33,686 nucleotides of DNA from an uncultured Alphaproteobacteria bacterium. GTDB taxonomy: Bacteria; Pseudomonadota; Alphaproteobacteria; Rhodobacterales; Rhodobacteraceae. How positions within the stretch are numbered: the stretch's first letter is position 1; every line of letters starts with the position of its first letter. Below the pieces are notes generated by a model that saw nothing but the letters and a program-made list of their open reading frames with translations, was not told the DNA's origin and did not search any database. A program made the translations under genes and the position numbers. Shown one piece after another: positions 16,231-24,203 of the stretch. The stretch is taken from the NCBI GenBank assembly GCA_913051655.1, contig CAJXHI010000027.1:1-33686 (forward strand). Direction: 5' to 3'.

Positions 16231-17202
16231 ATGACGCAGCGGGCAGTGGTCAAGGGTGTGGGACATTATCTTCCCCAAAGGATCGTTGAAAACAGTGAAT
16301 TTGAAGAGACGCTGGATACAACGGATGAATGGATTACGTCCCGCTCTGGTATAAAGCGGCGCCATTTTGCGGCTGAAGGTGAAACAACCTCGGATATGGC
16401 GATTTATGCGGCGCGAGCAGCACTTTACGATGCAGGATTAGATGCAGATGATATTGATGCCATTATTCTGGCGACTTCAACCGCAGATCTGACTTTTCCA
16501 TCTGCAGCGACGATGGTGCAGACAGGCCTTAGCATGACAGGTGGATTTGCCTATGACGTGCAGGCTGTTTGCGCTGGTTTTATCTATGCGCTTTCGACTG
16601 CCAATGCGCAGATAATTTCAGGGCAGGCAAAGCGGGTTCTGGTCATTGGTGCGGAAACGTTTAGCAGATTAATGGATTGGAAAGATCGGTCCACCTGCGT
16701 TTTGTTTGGGGATGGTGCAGGGGCGTTGGTACTTGAGGTTACTGACGCTGAAGGCACTTCAAACGATCGCGGTATTTTGTCGGTTGATCTCAATTCGGAC
16801 GGAAGTTACCGAGATATCCTTTACGTGGATGGTGGAGTGTCGACGGGGAAAACAGGATACCTGCGCATGGAGGGGAAAGAAGTTTTTCGCCATGCCGTAG
16901 AGAAACTATCCGAAACAGCTGAGACGGCAATGGAACGCGCCGGTATACAGGCAGGTGATATTGATTGGGTAGTACCCCACCAGGCCAATATCCGTATAAT
17001 TAATAGCACAGCAAGGAAAATGGGTGTGCCAATGTCCAAAGTTGTAACGACAGTTCAGGATCATGGGAACACTTCTGCTGCGTCCATTCCTTTGGCGCTT
17101 TCTGTGGCAAAGCAAAATGGTCAGATCAAAGAAAATGATCTGATCGTGACTGAAGCCATTGGCGGTGGATTGGCTTGGGGCGCCTTGGTTATTCGGTGGT
17201 AA
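16231..17202 (+). CDS. fabH: 3-oxoacyl-ACP synthase III (KAS III)
   Basis: Condenses acetyl-CoA with malonyl-ACP to start fatty-acid synthesis. The 323-residue protein has the full KAS III catalytic triad: Cys114 in QAVCAGF, His250 in VPHQANIRI and Asn280 in DHGNTSAAS. The N-terminus TDEWITSRSGIKRR (31-44) is characteristic. It begins three bases after the plsX stop, with GGAACGGAA inside the plsX end acting as the ribosome binding site. A 120-base gap with its own promoter candidate separates it from ihfA. Confidence 0.97.
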   Translation: MTQRAVVKGVGHYLPQRIVENSEFEETLDTTDEWITSRSGIKRRHFAAEGETTSDMAIYAARAALYDAGLDADDIDAIILATSTADLTFPSAATMVQTGLSMTGGFAYDVQAVCAGFIYALSTANAQIISGQAKRVLVIGAETFSRLMDWKDRSTCVLFGDGAGALVLEVTDAEGTSNDRGILSVDLNSDGSYRDILYVDGGVSTGKTGYLRMEGKEVFRHAVEKLSETAETAMERAGIQAGDIDWVVPHQANIRIINSTARKMGVPMSKVVTTVQDHGNTSAASIPLALSVAKQNGQIKENDLIVTEAIGGGLAWGALVIRW

Positions 17203-17268
17203 ATCACAAAAATACAGTTATTTTCATACAAAGATTAAAAATACACGTCTTAAGGCAAAGCAATTATA

Positions 17269-17297
17269 TTGACTCATAAAAGATCGAAGTTTTATTG
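17269..17297 (+). promoter_or_regulatory. Candidate sigma-70 promoter for ihfA
   Basis: TTGACT at 17269-17274 and TTATTG at 17292-17297 are 17 bases apart, the ideal spacing for a housekeeping promoter. The ihfA start at 17326 would leave a leader of about 20 bases containing GGGGA. Confidence 0.4.
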
Positions 17298-17325
17298 TCC
17301 TTTAAAACAAAGTGGGGAACGGATG

Positions 17326-17628
17326 ATGAGCGAAAGAACACTAACGCGTATGGATCTAAGCGAGGCAGTTTTTCGCGAGGTCGGCCTGTCACGTAACGAG
17401 AGCGCTGATTTGGTTGAAACCGTGTTGGACCTCATGTCCTCAGCTCTGGTGCGTGGTGAACACGTCAAAATATCTTCATTCGGCACTTTCAGCGTAAGAG
17501 ACAAAAATGCGCGTGTTGGACGGAATCCAAAAACGGGTGAAGAAGTACCGATTACACCGCGTCGCGTACTGACATTTCGTCCCTCTCATCTAATGAAAGA
17601 ACGGGTAGCGGCAGGCAAGAAGTCTTGA
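17326..17628 (+). CDS. ihfA: Integration host factor subunit alpha
   Basis: A 100-residue DNA-bending protein of the HU/IHF family; with the beta subunit it shapes promoters, origins and recombination sites. The family core is plain: [27 protein letters not shown] (the DNA-intercalating arm with its proline) and [17 protein letters not shown] chose ATG 17326, giving [20 protein letters not shown] as in other Rhodobacteraceae; GGGGA lies seven bases upstream. Starting at 17269 would add 19 residues unlike the family. It is followed by the MerR gene after eight bases, suggesting one transcript. Confidence 0.95.
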   Translation: MSERTLTRMDLSEAVFREVGLSRNESADLVETVLDLMSSALVRGEHVKISSFGTFSVRDKNARVGRNPKTGEEVPITPRRVLTFRPSHLMKERVAAGKKS

Positions 17629-17636
17629 GGTGACCT

Positions 17637-18839
17637 GTGACTAAATCTGCCGAGGCATTCCGCACTATTAGCGAGGTCGCAGACTGGCTCGATACCCCGA
17701 CTCATGTTTTGCGGTTTTGGGAGAGTAAGTTTTCGCAAATAAAACCGGTCAAACGAGCTGGAGGCCGTCGGTATTATAGACCCCAAGACATGCTACTTAT
17801 TGGCGGCATAAAGGAATTATTGCACTCTGAAGGAACGTCGATCAAAGGAACGCAAAAAATACTGCGTGAGCTGGGTCAAAAGTATGTCTGCAGTTTATCC
17901 AAACCGCTAAGCGGCGCAACTAATTCGCCTGATACACAGCAGCATGAAAAGCCGGTGGTAGAAAGCGATTTGTCTGTGACCGAAGCAGAGTTTAAACCGA
18001 TGGTTCTTACGGCTATCGCGACAGATCTTGGCGAGGACGGAAAGTTGATTGAGCCCAATCCAGCGGAACGCGACTTGCCTGATTTAGCTATAGAACAACT
18101 TGATTCTTGGGGGAAATCGTCAGTTGAGCAAAACGTTGGTTCAGAAACATTTAATATAATCGAAACAAGTAACGCGTCTGTTCCATCTAACCATGCGGCC
18201 GCAAAAGATGTTTCGGACATGGACCAAGATGTAATACACGACTTTGCTGCACCAACAACTGACATTCCCCCTATGTCTTACGTTAAACCCAAAAGAGCAT
18301 CTAAAAAGGAAATGAAAAAGTCGTTAGATTTGTTCGATGATGACCAGCCGATGTTAAATTTCTGGGCAAGTGATGATGAGGCGTTAGAGGCTGAAAGCAT
18401 TGATAAAACTGAGAAAGCGATTGACCGACAGACAGCTTTCTCTGCTGCTGAAGATTTCACAACATTAAATGAAGTGGCAAATTCTACCGAAACAGTACCT
18501 GTTCTTGACATGCCTGAAACGGACAATCGTATTACTGATCATGCCAAGGCTCAGAAAGTGGTACTTGAGACCGGCGCTATCAACGCATCTGGTCAGGATG
18601 AAGTTTTTAGCGCGTCAGCGGACTCTGTTGAGTTAACTCGCTTTGATGCAACTGTTTCTATGGATGCTGCCGAAGTGAACGTGGACTCAACGGATGACTG
18701 TACCGCACAAACAAATGTAGCCGCCACGCTGCGTTCGATTGAGGATCATCTTGATGGACAACCGATAGTCGGCCCAGTGCGAGCAAAAGCTTTGCGCAGC
18801 TGCTTAATAGCACTGAAAGACGCTATCTCAAAGCGGTGA
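17637..18839 (+). CDS. MerR-family transcriptional regulator with long acidic tail
   Basis: The N-terminal 75 residues are a MerR-type winged helix-turn-helix: [10 protein letters not shown], then the wing [10 protein letters not shown] and [10 protein letters not shown], and a third helix ([14 protein letters not shown]). Residues from about 90 to 360 are rich in Asp, Glu, Ser and Thr and look disordered. The last 40 residues (starting [11 protein letters not shown]) regain a helical, conserved-looking pattern. No cysteine-based metal or effector site is evident. The start is GTG 17637, eight bases after ihfA, with GAGGTG overlapping the ihfA stop. Pairing of ihfA and a MerR gene is common in Rhodobacteraceae. 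Target genes are unknown. Confidence 0.88.
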   Translation: MTKSAEAFRTISEVADWLDTPTHVLRFWESKFSQIKPVKRAGGRRYYRPQDMLLIGGIKELLHSEGTSIKGTQKILRELGQKYVCSLSKPLSGATNSPDTQQHEKPVVESDLSVTEAEFKPMVLTAIATDLGEDGKLIEPNPAERDLPDLAIEQLDSWGKSSVEQNVGSETFNIIETSNASVPSNHAAAKDVSDMDQDVIHDFAAPTTDIPPMSYVKPKRASKKEMKKSLDLFDDDQPMLNFWASDDEALEAESIDKTEKAIDRQTAFSAAEDFTTLNEVANSTETVPVLDMPETDNRITDHAKAQKVVLETGAINASGQDEVFSASADSVELTRFDATVSMDAAEVNVDSTDDCTAQTNVAATLRSIEDHLDGQPIVGPVRAKALRSCLIALKDAISKR

Positions 18840-18926
18840 TCCCTTGATCTGATATGATTTTACATACTAAAACAGCTTTTAGGTCTTGCTCATTTGATCA
18901 AGTTTAGTAAGACAGCTAAAAATATT

Positions 18927-19003
18927 CGGGCTATAGCGCAGTCTGGTAGCGCGTCCGTCTGGGGGACGGGAGGTCGCAGGTTCGAGTCCTGCTAGCCCGA
19001 CCA
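18927..19003 (+). tRNA. tRNA-Pro (GGG)
   Basis: A complete 77-base cloverleaf. The acceptor arms CGGGCTA and TAGCCCG pair fully, with discriminator A and an encoded CCA. The D arm is GCGC/GCGC, the anticodon stem TCCGT/ACGGG with one T-G pair, and the loop CTGGGGG places GGG at positions 34-36. The T arm contains GGTTCGAGTCC. It reads proline codons CCC and CCT. It sits between the MerR gene and dcd. Confidence 0.95.
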
Positions 19004-19065
19004 AATCACAAAACTTCCGCCTGCTAAGACGGCAACGGATATTTTCTGTGTGGGGGCGCATCAAT

Positions 19066-20157
19066 ATGCAGTTGAAAGGCATCGCTGACGGCGTACTTTC
19101 AGATCGACAAATGGGTATGATGATCGACAACGGTCAGATCAAGTCTGAGCTGGTTGTTGAGCACGGGCAAATACAACCTGCATCCCTCGACTTAAGATTG
19201 GGAGCAAAGGCCTATCGGTTGCGTGCATCCTTTTTGCCTGGCAAAGCTGCAAAAGTGTCAGAACGTTTGAACGAATTCACGATGCATGAAATGGATTTAC
19301 GCTCGGGCGCCGTTCTTGAAAAGGGCTGTGTCTATGTGGTGCCATTATTGGAATCTTTGGACTTAGTTGATGAAATTAGCGGGGCTGCCTCTGCCAAATC
19401 TTCCATTGGGCGCTTAGATTTATTGACCAGAGTGATCACGGACAGTGGTGTTGAATTCGATCGCGTTCCTGCCGGATACACCGGCCCGCTATATGTTGAA
19501 ATCTGTCCTCGATCGTTTTCAGTAGTGGTGCATACTGGACAAATGCTCAACCAGATTATTTTCCGCCTCGGTAAAACGGTCGTCACGGACAAAGCTCTTG
19601 CTGATTTGCACCATCAAACGCCTATTGTATCCGGCGAAGCTGTGATTTCAGACGGTTTAGGGTTTTCTGTAGATCTTAAACCGCCGCAGGGCGATTTGGT
19701 GGGATATCGTGCAAAACCGCATACGGGCGTTATCGATTTGACAAAGTTGAACTTTTATGAGCCTTGTGATTTCTGGGAAGAAATCCGAACAAAGGAAGGT
19801 AGGATTATTCTTGATCCAGGGGCATTTTATATTCTGGTGAGTCGAGAGGCGATTACCATTCCGCCGAATTGTGCCGCCGAAATGGCTCCTTATGTCGCAA
19901 TGGTTGGAGAGTTTCGGGTTCATTATGCAGGGTTCTTTGATCCGGGCTTTGGCTATTCAACTTCAGGCGTAGGATCGCGCGGGGTTTTGGAAGTACGCTG
20001 TCATGAGGCGCCCTTCGTTCTTGAACATGGTCAGGTCGTCGGACGACTGGTCTATGAAAAGATGAGTGAAATTCCTCAGCAGCTTTATGGCATTGATATT
20101 AAATCAAATTATCAGGGACAACGCTTAAAACTGTCTAAACATTTTAAAAACATTTGA
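19066..20157 (+). CDS. dcd: 2'-deoxycytidine 5'-triphosphate deaminase, long form
   Basis: Deaminates dCTP to dUTP, feeding dTMP synthesis. At 363 residues it is about twice the length of E. coli Dcd and consists of two tandem dUTPase-like jelly-roll halves, the form annotated in Rhodobacteraceae. Half one has QIQPASLDLRLG (about 32-43), AKSSIGRLDLLTRVITD (near 109-125) and a strand ending GPLYVEICP. Half two repeats the pattern with GFFDPGFGYSTSG and LEVRCHEAPFVLEHGQ. I start at ATG 19066; an in-frame GTG at 19048 adds only six residues. The gene is followed by a strong hairpin at 20194-20214. Confidence 0.9.
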   Translation: MQLKGIADGVLSDRQMGMMIDNGQIKSELVVEHGQIQPASLDLRLGAKAYRLRASFLPGKAAKVSERLNEFTMHEMDLRSGAVLEKGCVYVVPLLESLDLVDEISGAASAKSSIGRLDLLTRVITDSGVEFDRVPAGYTGPLYVEICPRSFSVVVHTGQMLNQIIFRLGKTVVTDKALADLHHQTPIVSGEAVISDGLGFSVDLKPPQGDLVGYRAKPHTGVIDLTKLNFYEPCDFWEEIRTKEGRIILDPGAFYILVSREAITIPPNCAAEMAPYVAMVGEFRVHYAGFFDPGFGYSTSGVGSRGVLEVRCHEAPFVLEHGQVVGRLVYEKMSEIPQQLYGIDIKSNYQGQRLKLSKHFKNI

Positions 20158-20193
20158 ATTTATGCGAATATTTTCATCGACTAATTGGTGTGT

Positions 20194-20214
20194 TTGGAGT
20201 GTTCAGCACTCCAA
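20194..20214 (+). terminator. Hairpin terminator candidate after dcd
   Basis: TTGGAGTG (20194-20201) and CACTCCAA (20207-20214) form a perfect 8-base stem with a TTCAG loop, 37 bases after the dcd stop. The following sequence is T-rich (GATTTGATTTCTCTTT) rather than a clean T run. It lies between convergent dcd and scpB and may serve both. Confidence 0.6.
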
Positions 20215-20270
20215 GGATTTGATTTCTCTTTACCTACAGCTTGTTTTGCTTTTTCGCTACTCTGAGCCGA

Positions 20271-20456
20271 TTAATTAACCATCAGTCGATCCCAATTCTG
20301 ATAGGATTGTACATGACCATACGTATGATCGTTGAACTTAATCCGTTTAAATCCCTTTTCTGACTTCGTTTGTCCGATGATTCGTATCAAATCTGCAAAA
20401 TATGGCAAAAGTATGACAAATTCGTAATCATTTCCTAGTGTATATTTTATAATCAT
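20271..20456 (-). CDS. Hypothetical small ORF (61 residues), doubtful
   Basis: An ATG-initiated 61-codon frame in the spacer between dcd and scpB. The product has a mixed, protein-like composition (YEFVILLPYFADLIRIIG, then a basic stretch GFKRIKFNDHTYGH) but no family I recognise. No good ribosome binding site precedes it. It could be a fragment of a lost gene. Confidence 0.25.
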   Translation of the reverse strand: MIIKYTLGNDYEFVILLPYFADLIRIIGQTKSEKGFKRIKFNDHTYGHVQSYQNWDRLMVN

Positions 20457-20731
20457 CTTTAGATTTTACTCTATATCTGTGATGCCGAAGTGAACATCAA
20501 TGCAAAAAGATACGCTCACCGTGCGCTATTATAATTCTTAAATGGTAGTTTAATGCTCTCAACGACGATTAGCACTTAACTTCGTCAGACTACATCGCAA
20601 TTGAAGCAAGCCATTTAACTTTACTTAGGATGGCCATCTTTATGAGCGCGGCCTTATCGGATATTTGCACCTGTAAGAACGTATTTGAAAATTTAGCTTA
20701 AGTGGAGTTAGTTGCCTTTGAAGGTGAAGTA

Positions 20732-21397
20732 TTATTCTTCGAACATTTCGCTTTGGCCTTCGTCATTGTCTTCAATTTCATCCTCCATAGGGTCCGACAG
20801 AGGACCTATGGAGGGCTGACTTTCCAGAAGGCCAGCGGCGCGGAGTTCTTTGAGCCCTGGCAGATCGCGTGCACTTTCCAGACCAAAGTGATCCAGAAAC
20901 TCTTGCGTCACCACAAAGGTTACAGGTCGTCCTGGCGACATGCGGCGGCGGCCAAATCGGATCCATTCCAACTCAATGAGTTGGTCGACTGTTCCGCGCG
21001 ATACGCTGACGCCGCGGATCTCTTCGATCTCAGCCCGTGTTACTGGCTGATGGTAGGCAATGATGGCAAGCGTTTCAATAGCCGCCCGACTGAGCTTGCG
21101 GTTTTCCACCGTTTCCTTTTGCATCAAAAAGGAAAGATCTGAGGCCGTTCTGATTGCCCAAGCATCGCCCACTTTGACCACATTCACCCCACGGCCCTTA
21201 TAGCGTTTGCGCAGACACAGCAAAGCTTCGGCAGCATCACAGCCAAAGGGCATCCGATCGTTCAGCGCCTTAACGCCCATCGGCTCGGAAGTAGCAAAAA
21301 GAATGGCTTCCAACATCCGTTCCTGTTCATGTATCGGTGGGGCTTCAAAAAGGCTTTCTTTTTCACTATTTTTTTCATTTTCCAACGAGGATGTCAT
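20732..21397 (-). CDS. scpB: Segregation and condensation protein B
   Basis: The winged-helix kleisin-associated subunit of the SMC-ScpAB condensin. In 221 residues the ScpB core is visible: MLEAILFATSEPMG (about 28-41), the helix LSRAAIETLAIIAYHQPVTRAEIEEIRG (split here as LSRAAIETLA and IAYHQPVTRAEIEEIRG), then SRGTVDQLIELEWIRFG and RPVTFVVTQEFLDHFGL. The C-terminus is strongly acidic (MEDEIEDNDEGQSEMFEE). It overlaps scpA by four bases (ATGA), implying coupled translation and a fixed ratio of the partners. It is the last gene of the argS-SPOR-nagZ-scpA-scpB run. Confidence 0.93.
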   Translation of the reverse strand: MTSSLENEKNSEKESLFEAPPIHEQERMLEAILFATSEPMGVKALNDRMPFGCDAAEALLCLRKRYKGRGVNVVKVGDAWAIRTASDLSFLMQKETVENRKLSRAAIETLAIIAYHQPVTRAEIEEIRGVSVSRGTVDQLIELEWIRFGRRRMSPGRPVTFVVTQEFLDHFGLESARDLPGLKELRAAGLLESQPSIGPLSDPMEDEIEDNDEGQSEMFEE

Positions 21398-22185
21398 CCT
21401 GAAGTCTTTCTTTTAAGCTCTATGCGCCCAAAGGTGTCGAGCTGCCGTAATTCTAAATATCCGGATTTTGCAAGTTCAAGGGAGGCTGCAAAATGGGCCA
21501 CGGTAGCGGACCGCTTGCGCTTTGGGTCAAGTTGCCATTCTTTGGGGATATAGCTTGTAAGGTCTGTCCATTCGCCTGCAAAACGGATCAGGTGGCGCAT
21601 TTTTTCCAACGCTTCTTCCATTGTAAAAACATTTTCGCGATCCAGAATAAAGGGGCGAAACTCGTCCCTGGTGCGCACGCGCGCGTAGCCTTGCATGAGA
21701 TCCAAGAGGCTTGCGGTGTAGGCCACACGGCGCACCATTTCATATTTTTCGGGCAATCCCCTGACAAAAAAGTCACGCCCTTTTTGATCACGCGCCATCA
21801 GTTGGGCCGCCACATTGCGCATGGCATTAAGCCGTTCCAATTGGAATGCAAGGTGGGCGGCAAGCTCTTCGGCTGATAATCCTTCCTCGGTTTCATCAGG
21901 CGGCAACAAAAGGTGGGATTTTAAATAGGCAAGCCACGCAGCCATAACAAGATAATCCGCCGCCAATTCGATACGCAGCTTTTTGGCGCGTTCGATAAAG
22001 GCAAGGTACTGCTGCGCCAGTTCCAGAACAGAGATTTTCAGCAAATCTACCTTTTGCGATTGGCTTAATGATAAAAGCAGGTCGAGCGGACCTTCGAAGC
22101 CTGCGATATCGACTACGAGTTCTTCTGCTGACGGGTTTTCAGAAACGTCAAGGCTCTGTGTGAATGTTGACGGTGTTTCAGTCAT
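21394..22185 (-). CDS. scpA: Segregation and condensation protein A (kleisin)
   Basis: The kleisin that bridges SMC heads and binds ScpB. The 263 residues have the ScpA N-terminal signature IAGFEGPLDLLLSL (27-40), followed by VDLLKISVLELAQQYL and the helix YLVMAAWLAYLKSHLLLPPD that ends in the usual Leu-Leu-Pro. The C-terminal part (SATVAHFAASLELAKSGYLE) is the winged helix that contacts the SMC head. It starts six bases after nagZ and overlaps scpB by four bases, so the three are almost certainly co-transcribed. Confidence 0.94.
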   Translation of the reverse strand: MTETPSTFTQSLDVSENPSAEELVVDIAGFEGPLDLLLSLSQSQKVDLLKISVLELAQQYLAFIERAKKLRIELAADYLVMAAWLAYLKSHLLLPPDETEEGLSAEELAAHLAFQLERLNAMRNVAAQLMARDQKGRDFFVRGLPEKYEMVRRVAYTASLLDLMQGYARVRTRDEFRPFILDRENVFTMEEALEKMRHLIRFAGEWTDLTSYIPKEWQLDPKRKRSATVAHFAASLELAKSGYLELRQLDTFGRIELKRKTSG

Positions 22186-22191
22186 TATGGC

Positions 22192-23211
22192 TCAGTTTTG
22201 ACTCATCGTGTCAAGCTGGGCTGTTAATTGCGATATGTCAACCTCTCGCTGGGAAAGCGCACAGTGCATTCGGATCACTCTTGCCGCGCGCTCTCGCGCC
22301 TTGGACCCCATCTGACCTGCTGCCTCTACCACAGCGTGCATTTCGTCCAGCTGCCCATTGCAGTGAAGGACAACATCGCATCCTGCGGTGATAACTGCGT
22401 TGGCGCGGCTTTCAGCATTCCCCCCAAGGGCCTTCATCGACAAATCATCGCTAATCAACAATCCGTCAAAACCGATCGATTTGCGGATCAATTTATGAAC
22501 TGCGGGCGATATTGTGCCAGGACGTTCAGGGTCGATCGCTTCATAAACCACATGAGCGGTCATTCCCATCAACAGCTGATTGAGCGCTCGAAAAGGTTTG
22601 AAATCCACGTTTTCAAGCATTTCCAAAGATGCATCCGTGTGCGGTGCTGCAAGGTGGCTGTCGATCTCTGCCAACCCATGACCGGGCATATGTTTCATTA
22701 CCGGAAGCACGCCGCCCTCCAAAAGCCCTTTAGCTGCGGCTTCAGCCATTTGGCTGACGATCTTAGCGTTTTGCCCAAAACAGCGGTTTTTCAGAACAGG
22801 GTGCGTTTGCTTTCTGGCAATATCTGCTGTGGGAATACAATTGGCGGTGATTCCCAATTGCTTCAGCTCTTGCGCGATGACAGCGTATCTTGCATGTATG
22901 ACCGCTTGGGCACGATCGCCTGCCTGCCTAACGTGATCCAAGGGTGCTGGCCATTCGCGTACAAGGGGCGCATGTAAGCGTTGCACTCGACCGCCTTCTT
23001 GATCAATGAAAATCGGTGCATTCCAGCCAACCGCTGACCTTAGGTCATCCGTAAGGGCACAAATTTGGTCTTTGTTATCGATATTTCTTGCAAACAGGAT
23101 AAAACCAAAGGGATCGGCTTCTTTGTAAAAGGCTTTTTCATTGTTACAGAGTTTTGGGCCGTCGCAACCAAGAATATAGGCGCCTTTGCCGTGAGGAGGA
23201 TATGCGCTCAC
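22192..23211 (-). CDS. nagZ: Beta-N-acetylhexosaminidase NagZ (GH3)
   Basis: Removes N-acetylglucosamine from anhydromuropeptides in cytoplasmic peptidoglycan recycling. In the 339-residue form GAYILGCDG is at 10-18, FIDQEGGRVQRL at 68-79, the catalytic loop KHMPGHG at 173-179 with DSH at 184-186, and SDDLSMKAL at 254-262, where Asp255 is the expected nucleophile. I chose GTG 23211, which overlaps the SPOR stop as GTGA; an in-frame ATG at 23232 would add seven residues deeper into that gene. The coupling with the SPOR gene and scpA matches other Rhodobacteraceae. Confidence 0.93.
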   Translation of the reverse strand: MSAYPPHGKGAYILGCDGPKLCNNEKAFYKEADPFGFILFARNIDNKDQICALTDDLRSAVGWNAPIFIDQEGGRVQRLHAPLVREWPAPLDHVRQAGDRAQAVIHARYAVIAQELKQLGITANCIPTADIARKQTHPVLKNRCFGQNAKIVSQMAEAAAKGLLEGGVLPVMKHMPGHGLAEIDSHLAAPHTDASLEMLENVDFKPFRALNQLLMGMTAHVVYEAIDPERPGTISPAVHKLIRKSIGFDGLLISDDLSMKALGGNAESRANAVITAGCDVVLHCNGQLDEMHAVVEAAGQMGSKARERAARVIRMHCALSQREVDISQLTAQLDTMSQN

Positions 23212-24125
23212 CGGACCGTCACGGGAATACAATCAGCATTATTGGCCACAAGCAACGCACAAAAGCGGCGCGCATCATTAAGATCCGTAAAACCATTGGC
23301 ACGGAGCCTGTAAAACACGCGGCCTCCCCGATCGGCCCGTTGTATGACCCGTGCGCGTTCTGACATGAAGCTTGGAAATCTTTGGCTCAATCGCATCCAT
23401 TGTGTGCGGGCAACCGATTCGCTGTCAAATGCTCCTAGTTGGACTACAGCTGTCCCGGCAGGAATATTTTCAGGTGCAATTTCGCGAACACTAGACACTT
23501 CTACGTTGTTCGCTACAGGCCTCAGGTTTATCGGACGTGCCCGTGGGCGCAGCGAGGATCTGATTTGTTCGTTGTCCTCTGACAGAGTGTGACCTAAATC
23601 ACTACTCAGGGCCTGACGCAGCGCATTTTCAACCTGACTCCCATCAATCGTGAAATTTCTGTTGTCTATTTCAGATTCGGTGCTCGCGATTGAGTCTGCT
23701 AATGCATTCATATCCAGTTGTGTTGTGTCAACATTGGCCACTCGAAGTGCCGCGGTGGCTTTTTCTTTCAATACTTTTAAGGCAAGATCGTCGGTAACAA
23801 GCACAACGGGGCGGGGGGCAAGCGTAACTTTTTGCGGGTCTAACACACTGCCTTCTTCGGCAACCGCATTCACAGAAAGTCCTTGATTTTGTGCAGACGT
23901 TCCACCTGGATCTTCTGGAGCGATTCGCATCGGCTCTTTTGAGGCCGCAATGACTGGGATGCCAGACACATCACGAATAATCAATTTATAAGCCCAGACC
24001 CCAATGCCAATCGCAAGTGCCAAGCTGAGCGCAGCACCGAGCAGCCGCACAATTACTATGAAGCTAGAGACCTCCGTATAAGCGTCTTCAGAGGAGATCT
24101 GTTGTGCTCCGTAACTTTCTGCCAT
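23208..24125 (-). CDS. SPOR-domain membrane protein
   Basis: A 305-residue bitopic protein: a short cytoplasmic start, one membrane helix (about 23-44), a low-complexity periplasmic linker and a C-terminal SPOR domain (about 225-305). The domain contains VVQLGAFDSESVARTQW, RVFYRLRANGF and DARRFCALL. SPOR domains bind denuded glycan strands at division septa. I start at ATG 24125, preceded by GGAGGG at 24130-24135; ATG 24143 lies upstream of that site and adds six residues. Between argS and nagZ it joins a cell-wall gene group. The specific role at the septum is inferred. Confidence 0.88.
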   Translation of the reverse strand: MAESYGAQQISSEDAYTEVSSFIVIVRLLGAALSLALAIGIGVWAYKLIIRDVSGIPVIAASKEPMRIAPEDPGGTSAQNQGLSVNAVAEEGSVLDPQKVTLAPRPVVLVTDDLALKVLKEKATAALRVANVDTTQLDMNALADSIASTESEIDNRNFTIDGSQVENALRQALSSDLGHTLSEDNEQIRSSLRPRARPINLRPVANNVEVSSVREIAPENIPAGTAVVQLGAFDSESVARTQWMRLSQRFPSFMSERARVIQRADRGGRVFYRLRANGFTDLNDARRFCALLVANNADCIPVTVR

Positions 24126-24203
24126 TCTGCCCTCCGTTTTCAACCGGGTGGTGTCCCGACCGAACGGTTTTAACGCCTCTTACCTAAAAAGCTGCTCTTT
24201 ATA

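Larger units (their letters stand above)
20158..20731. other. Gene-poor AT-rich region between convergent dcd and scpB
   Basis: About 570 bases with no recognisable gene beyond the dcd terminator hairpin and a doubtful 61-codon minus-strand frame at 20271-20456. In many Rhodobacteraceae tatA-tatB-tatC follow scpB; no Tat signature is present here in any frame. Confidence 0.5.

Noticed and set aside
18879-19130. An 83-codon minus-strand frame containing GLAGLEPATSRPPDGRATRL
   Set aside because: It is the well-known false ORF read antisense through tRNA-Pro; the coding look comes from the tRNA sequence.
20702-21142. A 146-codon plus-strand frame
   Set aside because: Antisense to scpB, which has its own family motifs and an ATGA coupling with scpA.
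22228-22977. A 249-codon plus-strand frame
   Set aside because: It lies antisense within nagZ, whose catalytic motifs are intact; the antisense product is rich in His, Cys and Arg and resembles no family.
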